From Primula veris (Eukaryota > Streptophyta > Magnoliopsida > Ericales > Primulaceae): 64,000 nt of DNA. The stretch lies in the NCBI GenBank assembly GCA_963682055.1, contig OY821746.1, positions 29,206,481 through 29,270,480 of the forward strand, read 5' to 3'. Shown here in pieces: positions 58,179 through 64,000 of the stretch. Under the pieces are notes generated by a model. That model ran no database searches, was not told the DNA's origin, and was given only the letters and a program-made list of their open reading frames with translations. The position numbers and the translations under genes are program-made. Each line of letters begins with the position of its first letter. Position 1 is the first letter of the stretch.

Positions 58179-58420
58179 TCATATTTGCTCGAGCAAAAAA
58201 GACCCGGAGACACCAAAAGACTCTGAGATCAAGGCAGCTTCGGCAATTCTCAAAGCCATGGCGGCTTTATAAGTTGCCACATCAGCTTTCTCCATTAGAT
58301 GCTGGGCTTTATTGCGCTTCTCGATAGCAGCATCTACAGATCTAGCTGTTGCAGCTTTAGCTTCTTCCACCTTCAGCAAGGCCTTCTGTTCTTCCACTGG
58401 ATCTGGCTCAGGCACCACCA
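58179..58420 (-). CDS. Terminal exon of an alanine-rich helical protein (partial)
   Basis: A splice acceptor on the minus strand (T-rich tract then CATGAAG|TGG) opens an 80-codon frame: PEPDPVEEQK, then a strongly helical Ala/Lys/Glu segment ending MEKADVATYKAAMALRIAEA, and a stop at 58,179. The sequence resembles the C-terminal helix of plant Enhancer-of-polycomb-like or related chromatin proteins, but I recognise it only loosely. No upstream exon was found in the 58.4-58.9 kb region before the next repeat, so the gene may be interrupted, or its upstream exons may lie beyond the WRKY19-like unit. Confidence 0.45.
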
Positions 58421-58859
58421 CTTCATGAAATCAAAAAAAAAAAGTCATTATTTTTATCTGTTATATACGAGCAACAGCTGTACCGAATAACGAATAACAA
58501 TTTACAATAGTATATATAACATTCAAGCAACCGAAAGCTAAAAAAAAATTAGTACTAGGGAAAAGTAAGTATTTGCATAGGTTCTCGGTGACCAATCAAA
58601 TAAAACAAAAGGCAAAACTCCAAATTTACTCCAAACCTAGTGATATCAGTTCCTTGTCTCCTCCCACTCACAACTAAGTACTTATTTTTGTATCAATTGA
58701 TCTTGTTTAGAAACTAAGTATATATCTATTAACAAAATGCATGCAAGCTTAAAAAAGAAGCAATGTGAAAGTAAAAAGATACAGTATATCGCTTTCTCAA
58801 GTGCAGAAAAAGAAAGAGATTCCAACAGCTTGCAAAATAATGCAGTGTTTGGCGTAGAT

Positions 58860-59344
58860 TTATGGTTAAAATCTCTTTTAAGGTTAGTGAAAAAATGTTT
58901 AATGATGCTACTTATTTTTACTTTTTGTTTTTGACCTTGGTGCTCACTGTTGCTACGTTAATATGTACCAAATCTTATTTAAAAAAACACAAATTAGGGT
59001 TTTTGATAGTTTAGTCCGAATGAGAATGAAACAATAAGTTTCCGTTAGAAAGCAAAATGTTTTTGAAATCCAATAAAAATTCAGTCAGTAACAAGGTCTA
59101 ATGCTGACACACTCATCAAATACATCAATAAAAATAAAAATGAAGACATTAGTTTGTTCCTAATGATCAATTATCGAAATTTAGAAAAATTTAAGCAGAT
59201 ACTAAATTTGAATTATAATCCAAAACCCACACCAAATTCAGGAAAAACAATACAATTTTGTTTTTAAGAAATATTTCCATCGACCGCCCACATTAATTAA
59301 AACTTTTTTTTAGGAAAAATGGTCATTTGGTACATATTTGAGAC
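58860..59344 (-). repeat. Family-intron fragment joined to gene 2's 3' end
   Basis: This is about one 530-bp period of the family intron repeat (TTTTAAAATCTC..., GGAAAAATGGTCATTTGGTACATATTTGAGACTTAA). The end at GAGACTTAA runs straight into the coding region of WRKY19-like gene 2. Confidence 0.7.
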
Positions 59345-60089
59345 TTAATGACCTTCTCCGTGCGCCTTACAATAGCCGGTCCGACCCTTTGCACCCTTCG
59401 CGCACCCTTCATGCGAACACTTCCCGCCACCATGGGATAGACAAAAATCCGCACTGGCCCGAGCACTTTTCCCACATCCTTCATGCAAGCACCTTTTTCC
59501 GCCGCCGTGGCGTACACAGTACTCCGTAATACCGCGACCGCGAGCACTTTTGGTACAACCCGCGAACTGGCACATCTTACCCCCACCATGGACTATACAA
59601 AAACAACTACCCCCTCTTACATTTGTATGGCAAATCCCACCCCCTTCGAACAAGCATTTTTTACCCCCTCCGTGACGCTTGCAAAACTGGGCCGCACCGC
59701 TTTCTGCAGATTTACCACACCCTTCGTACGTGCACCTCCTTCCTCCTCCGTGCGCCTTACAATATAGTTTTCCTTGTGCCCCCTTGGTGCAGTCAGGGAA
59801 CTGGCACCGTTTCCCACCTCCGTGCGAGATGCAAAGACCGGAGGCCTTATGGGCGATATTTGAACAGTCGGCATGCTTACACAATCTCCCATCCTTTGGA
59901 ATTTCAATATGACTGGTCATCCTCCTTCAAAAGTAACAAGCAAGTAAATGATTAAAGCAGATATTATAGAAAGAACGAGAACTTATAACTGAATAATAAG
60001 CAATGAAATACTGAAAAATAATATAGAAACACAATTCAAGGTCTTTAAACGTACCTAATTGCGGCACCACTACCTGACCTGATTCGCAT
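59345..60089 (-). CDS. WRKY19-like zinc-finger protein, gene 2 (two coding exons)
   Basis: The large exon (59,345-59,924) encodes seven Cys/His modules, most ending HGGG: CKHADC...LCISHGGG, CQFPDC...YCKAHGGG, CTYEGC...FCKRHGGG, CLFEGGGIC...FCIVHGGG (aberrant spacing), CQFAGC...YCVRHGGG, CLHEGC...FCLSHGGG, CSHEGC...YCKAHGEG. A 35-nt exon (60,055-60,089, ATGCGAATCAGGTC...) ends ATTAG|GTACGT and joins in frame through the intron 59,925-60,054 (acceptor TTGAAG|G). The product would be about 204 aa; the internal ATG at 59,920 would give 191 aa. Such modules occur in WRKY19-like and loricrin-like plant proteins of unknown biochemistry; no WRKY domain is present. The stop codon comes from repeat sequence fused at 59,345, so the C-terminus may be truncated. 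Zinc binding is inferred. Confidence 0.8.
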
Positions 60090-60121
60090 TTTAAATCTGG
60101 AATATCTAGCAATGCAGAAAG
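60090..60121 (-). other. Untranslated start of gene 2's second exon
   Basis: The exon holding the 35-nt coding part begins after a likely acceptor (TTCTGAAG|GAC at about 60,122/60,121). Bases 60,090-60,121 are therefore 5' UTR. The exon matches the corresponding stretch of gene 1 (34,764-34,795). Confidence 0.55.
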
Positions 60122-60278
60122 TCCTTCAGAACAATGAAAAGAAAATTAAGAGAAGTAAAAAAAAATATTCCTTTCTAGTTTTTGAAGTCTTATAAAGTAA
60201 AATCAACAATCACAAAAACTAAGTAAATTGGCTGCAAGGACATTACAGATATAATCAAATTAAAGTAAACTTAACTCA

Positions 60279-60503
60279 TCCATATAATAAAGCAAACTTT
60301 ACTGGATTCAAGAAAAGTAGAAAACTAATGCTTAGCTATTTGCAATCACAATCAAAGAGTAATCATGAGCTGAAACATTGCAGAGAAAAATAATCCATAT
60401 AATAAAGCAAACTTTACCGGATTCAAAAAAAGTAGAAAACTAATACTGAGCTATTTGCAATCACAATCAAAGAGTAATCAGCTGAAACATAGCAGAGAAA
60501 ATA
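60279..60503. repeat. 115-bp tandem duplication
   Basis: Two units starting TCCATATAATAAAGCAAACTTTA at 60,279 and 60,394, nearly identical, inside gene 2's intron. Confidence 0.9.
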
Positions 60504-61117
60504 ACATCTTAGTTCCAGTATCTAAATTAAATTCATCAACATTCTAATAGCAACTAATAAAGCATACTCTGATTTTAAATACTCACATCAATGTGAGCAA
60601 ATTTTATGAATAAAGCGGAAATGTTTTCGAAGTCCAATTAATTCAGCTATAGACAAATAGATTCTGATCATTTATCCAAACCACGTACAAGTCAAATCCA
60701 GCAAAACTCAAATACTAACAAACACCAATATGGACACCCACATCAAACATAGTAATTAACTTGAAGACATTGAATTGACATCAAAACCAAAATCAATTTT
60801 AGAAAATACAATTACCAACAGAATTTGAATTTAAGTTCAAATCCACACCAAATTCAGGTAAACAAGTTTTTTTTTTTTTTTTTTTTCTGAATACAGTTCC
60901 GCGCCCACATTAATACAAAAAAGAAAATCCAAACAAATTAAGGAACTTGTTGAATACAGTTCCGCGCCCCCCAATATTATTGTTTGGCTCTTGTGCTGTT
61001 AAAGTATAATAAGTAGCAAATATCATTCAAATTTAGCACAACAAACACAATTTTTTCAGTCCTTACTAGCTGAAATCGCTAAACGAATCTATGAAAGCTC
61101 AGCAACGACAAAGAAGA

Positions 61118-61306
61118 AATAAGATCTTGTTTGGTGGTGGTATCTTGAGAAATAATTTAGTTTAGTGTTTATAATTTAGTTTGCTTTTTGTATAACCTGT
61201 TTTAGTTTGGTTTATGATTTCATTGTAATCTGGGTAAGGCCCCAATCTTTTAATACAATCTAAGAAGGAGGAGTATCGCTCCTTTGAATTAAAAAAAAAA
61301 AAAATA
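61118..61306 (+). mobile_element. Short retroposon (LINE 3' end or SINE) with A-tail
   Basis: An insertion ends ...GTAATCTGGGTAAGG...GGAGTATCGCTCCTTTGAATT followed by 13 As. The flanks AAATAAGATCT (left) and AAATAAGATTCT (right) look like a TSD; the paralogous introns have one AAATAAGAT at this place. A related tail on the minus strand lies at 55,290-55,380. Confidence 0.7.
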
Positions 61307-62893
61307 AATAAGATTCTCAATTGACGAAGTATAGTACGAAAAGAGAAGGAGTTATAGCAATAGATAATAAGCAAGATTACATAGATTTAACATACTGTCA
61401 ATAACATATTTACGTAATTCATTGCATGGAAATTAAAGCGATGCAACAAAACAAACTATAAATACGCTGAAGGGAAACAAATTTAGGTCAAAAATGGCCA
61501 AAAACATACAAAATTGACAGAAGGAATAAATTTACAGTTTCTATAAAACCAAACAGTTTGGCGGACAAGAAATTCAGTTGCGGTAGTTGACTCAATATCA
61601 TCATGAGAACAAAGCATGGTTATAGATATTTATATAACGGTTTTACTGGATGAAAGATCGAAGTAACACGAAAATAGAATTTCCAGGGTAACCTTAAATT
61701 ATTAAGCGCAAAAATATAAATACAGGCTAGGTTGTACTAAGTCACTCTTAAGCTAAAGATAAGCCTTTATATACATACAGAAACATGATAAAAGAATCCA
61801 TACCAATCAAGAGGCGAAAAGAGTAAACAAATGCAAACAGAAGTTCATCAAGTAACATGATAAAAACGATGTAACTATAACAAACAAGAATCGAATACGA
61901 AAAAAATAAAAAATTTAAAGAACAGATGGGCAAAGCTATTTGAAAATAACGATATAAATGTATAAAATAAAATTACTTTTTCGTAACTGCAGGTACGTAT
62001 CATTCCAGTCATGAGCTATAGTTTAACTTGTTGCTTCTACAAGGCGAAGTTTACTGAATTCAGGAATACTGATAGAAATTCTTTCCAATCACGAAAAACC
62101 ATTAGCAACGAACAATAACCAGCTGAAGCATTGAAGAGAAAATTAACAAATTATAGTTCCATCTTCCAATACCTAAATTAACTTCAGCAAATTCTATTGG
62201 TAACTGAACTTAGACGGTCTACTCAAATTCAGTAAAAATAAAGCACCATCATATTTCAAAATATAATACCAACAGCCTCATCAAACACATCAATAAACAT
62301 TGAAGACATTGAGTAGTTCCTAATCAAATAGCTAGTGACATTTAGAAAAATCAAAGTAGAACCTGAATTTCAATTATAATAAAAAAAAACCTCACGAAAT
62401 TCAGGAGAAACAATTTAATTATGTTTTCTAGAAATATTCCATCACCCACGTCAATTCAAAAAAAAAAAGGAAAAATGATCATTTGGTAATTATCAAAAAG
62501 TCATGGTAAAATATGTATGTCTTTTAAAATTACGTTAAATTTCTCAATGAATAATATATACTCTTTCTTTTTAATTATGTATCAAATTTTATAGCAAAAC
62601 CACAAATTGGGGTTTTGATAATTAAGTATAAAAGTATGCATTAAACAATAATTCCTAAATAATAATAATTACGAGCACGAAATTAAATTCAGAAAAGGTT
62701 GGGTTGGAAATCAACTCAATTCACATTAGCATGCATTTTAGAGCAAATCAAATCTATCAAGCAAAATTTGAGCTGAAAATGGATTAATTTCAAAACCGAT
62801 AATGACAAAAAAAACTGCATACCAAGTAGTAGAAAATATAAATTAATTCGAATGTGACAAGGTAATTACAAAACCATCGACTAGAGAGAGTAC

Positions 62894-62945
62894 CTGGAGG
62901 TGCTCAGTTACCTAGCCAGAGAGATAGAGAGAGGGGGAAAATGAG
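62894..62945 (-). other. 5' UTR exon, WRKY19-like gene 2
   Basis: CT-rich leader ending in CAG|GTACTC on the minus strand, as in copies A and B. A second possible donor (CTAG|GTAACT) is at 62,912/62,911. It marks the probable transcription-start side of gene 2. Confidence 0.55.
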
Positions 62946-63680
62946 ACTAATGAAATTTATGTATGTTATGTAAACGTGTATTTGTATGTATGAATGTTAT
63001 TGTTTTGCATGTATCTGAAATTTATTGTCAGTAATTAATTATTACAAGATTTTTGCTAACATTTGACCCAATAGTGTTCTAATCCTTTGTTTTGGGATTA
63101 TGCAAGTCTTATTAATAAATGCTGCATTTATTATAAGCCACGTTTATCTCCATTTTAAATTTTGGTCAATTTATATCTATCATGGTACACTAATTGGTAC
63201 GGGTTACAGTAATTTTATTTAAATATAATTGAAAGTATACTTGATAATTTCCAAAAACAAATCGTAAAAATAATATGTAGTATCCAAAAAAAAAAAATCA
63301 ATAATGATTCGCAAATAAAATCATTAAAAATAGGCCAAGTTGAAGACTTCCGATTTCAGATTAATTAAAGAGGGTATAAATAATGGCTGTTTGTAGTACA
63401 ACTAAAAAAGATTGGAGAAGATAATGAAATAAAAAAGGCAAAATACCTAGTGTATAATTATGGTTGCCTTTGTTAACATAAATTAAAGAATGATAGGAGC
63501 GGCTTACATGATAACTAATAAACAATTTATTTAGAAACATCAAAATTTATCTCTATAGTACTTTTAGGACAAACAATGTTTTAGTGACAAAATAAATTTC
63601 TGGTCACCAAATCTAATTTTTAGTGATCAAAATTGATTTTTTTTTCTCTCGAATTTTTTATCTTGAATATTTATATAATA
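62946..63680. other. No gene; promoter-side sequence of gene 2
   Basis: Parallels 3,902-4,600 (copy A) and 44,851-45,400 (copy B): shared blocks include GTACAAATTAATTTT-like, GAAAGTATAC.TGATA and ATGATTCGCAAATAAAAT. This is the likely promoter region of the gene family. I cannot assign specific elements. Confidence 0.5.
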
Positions 63681-63689
63681 GCACTTTGC

Positions 63690-63810
63690 TAGTGATTACC
63701 CCCTCTTCTTGCTATTCTTCTAAGATAGCATTTTAGATGGCTGGAGAAATTTATATTTCTATGATGGCATATCAGAAATGGTTGGAGAAGTTAATGGTGA
63801 TAGTTTGTCA
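63690..63810 (+). repeat. LINE 3'-UTR repeat boxes near window end
   Basis: CTAAGATAGCATTTTAGATGGCTGGAGAA and TATGATGGCAT...AATGGTTGGAGAAG copy the box order of the LINE-2 3' UTR array (31,295-32,110). A further element of the same family probably lies here or just beyond the window. Confidence 0.65.
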
Positions 63811-64000
63811 ATTGTGATGATATAAATTAGGATTTTTGGATATTAATTAAGTATACTTTTATATACGAATGAAGAATAGCCCTTTAAAGTTTTAATGAAG
63901 TAGTCTTTTCTCCGCTACTTAGTTTCCTAGGTCCGTTTTAAACTTTGATCACTCTTTGGTAGCATTTTCATTTTAGCTACCAATTTGATCACTCTCCGTT

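Larger units (their letters stand above)
60130..62893 (-). repeat. First intron of WRKY19-like gene 2
   Basis: The intron runs from the donor CAG|GTACTC at 62,894/62,893 to the acceptor near 60,122. Its blocks match those of copies A, B and C. It contains a 115-bp tandem duplication (60,279-60,503) and a short retroposon (61,118-61,306), but no large insertions. It may be the least-altered intron of the family in the window. Confidence 0.65.

Overview
The window looks like a repeat-rich, AT-rich intergenic block of a flowering-plant nuclear genome, probably a eudicot. The evidence is nested Ty1/copia and LINE retrotransposons with target-site duplications (TSDs), Mutator-type MITEs, plant-type tRNA-Gly and tRNA-Asn genes with Pol III T-run terminators, GT-AG splice sites, and plant-specific protein families (WRKY19-like zinc fingers, a DUF4283 gag-like protein, a cystathionine gamma-synthase tail). 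I cannot name the species. Most of the sequence is transposons and their wreckage, and host genes are few.

Layout. 1-10,216 is copy A of a segmental duplication; copy B is at 40,566-47,536. It carries a LINE 3' end (LINE-1), the first intron and 5' UTR exon of a WRKY19-like gene (minus strand), and part of an ORF1-only LINE. Copy A alone has a 3.8-kb LINE (LINE-3, 4,780-8,601), and copy B preserves its empty target site. 10.2-18.2 kb holds two foldback/MITE relics, one small membrane-protein gene with a probable one-base frameshift, a 1.86-kb solo-LTR-like element with 130-bp internal tandem repeats, and two tRNA loci. 18,231-32,516 is a LINE (LINE-2, 19-bp TSD, poly-A) split by a 10.2-kb Sirevirus-type copia element (18,935-29,133) that has apparently identical 1,262-bp LTRs and an extra 428-aa env-position ORF.

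32.5-48.1 kb holds WRKY19-like gene 1: CDS at 34.1-34.8 kb and 5' UTR at 44.8 kb. Its first intron is swollen by a second, older copia element (34,979-40,055), the LINE-1 copy and a 366-bp Mutator-type MITE. An ORF1-only LINE with its own TSD follows at 45,750-48,081. 48.2-53.2 kb holds degraded pieces of further copies of the same gene unit. 53.2-58.4 kb has the last exon of cystathionine gamma-synthase, a LINE tail, a foldback element in a TA microsatellite, and an isolated terminal exon of an alanine-rich helical protein. 58.9-62.9 kb is WRKY19-like gene 2 with its intron and 5' UTR exon.

How it fits together. The recurring host unit is a minus-strand tandem family of small zinc-finger-only (C...C...C..HGGG repeat) genes. 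Each has a GA/CT-rich 5' UTR exon, a long intron and a tiny 35-nt first coding exon that is easily missed. The family has been copied several times, and transposons have landed in its introns. The Sirevirus carries an unusual 12-bp motif (GTTGCAACTGAG-like, with the palindrome GTTGCAAC at its core) in its LTRs, its untranslated regions and in-frame in its coding linkers. All identifications are by eye from motifs; no database search was run.
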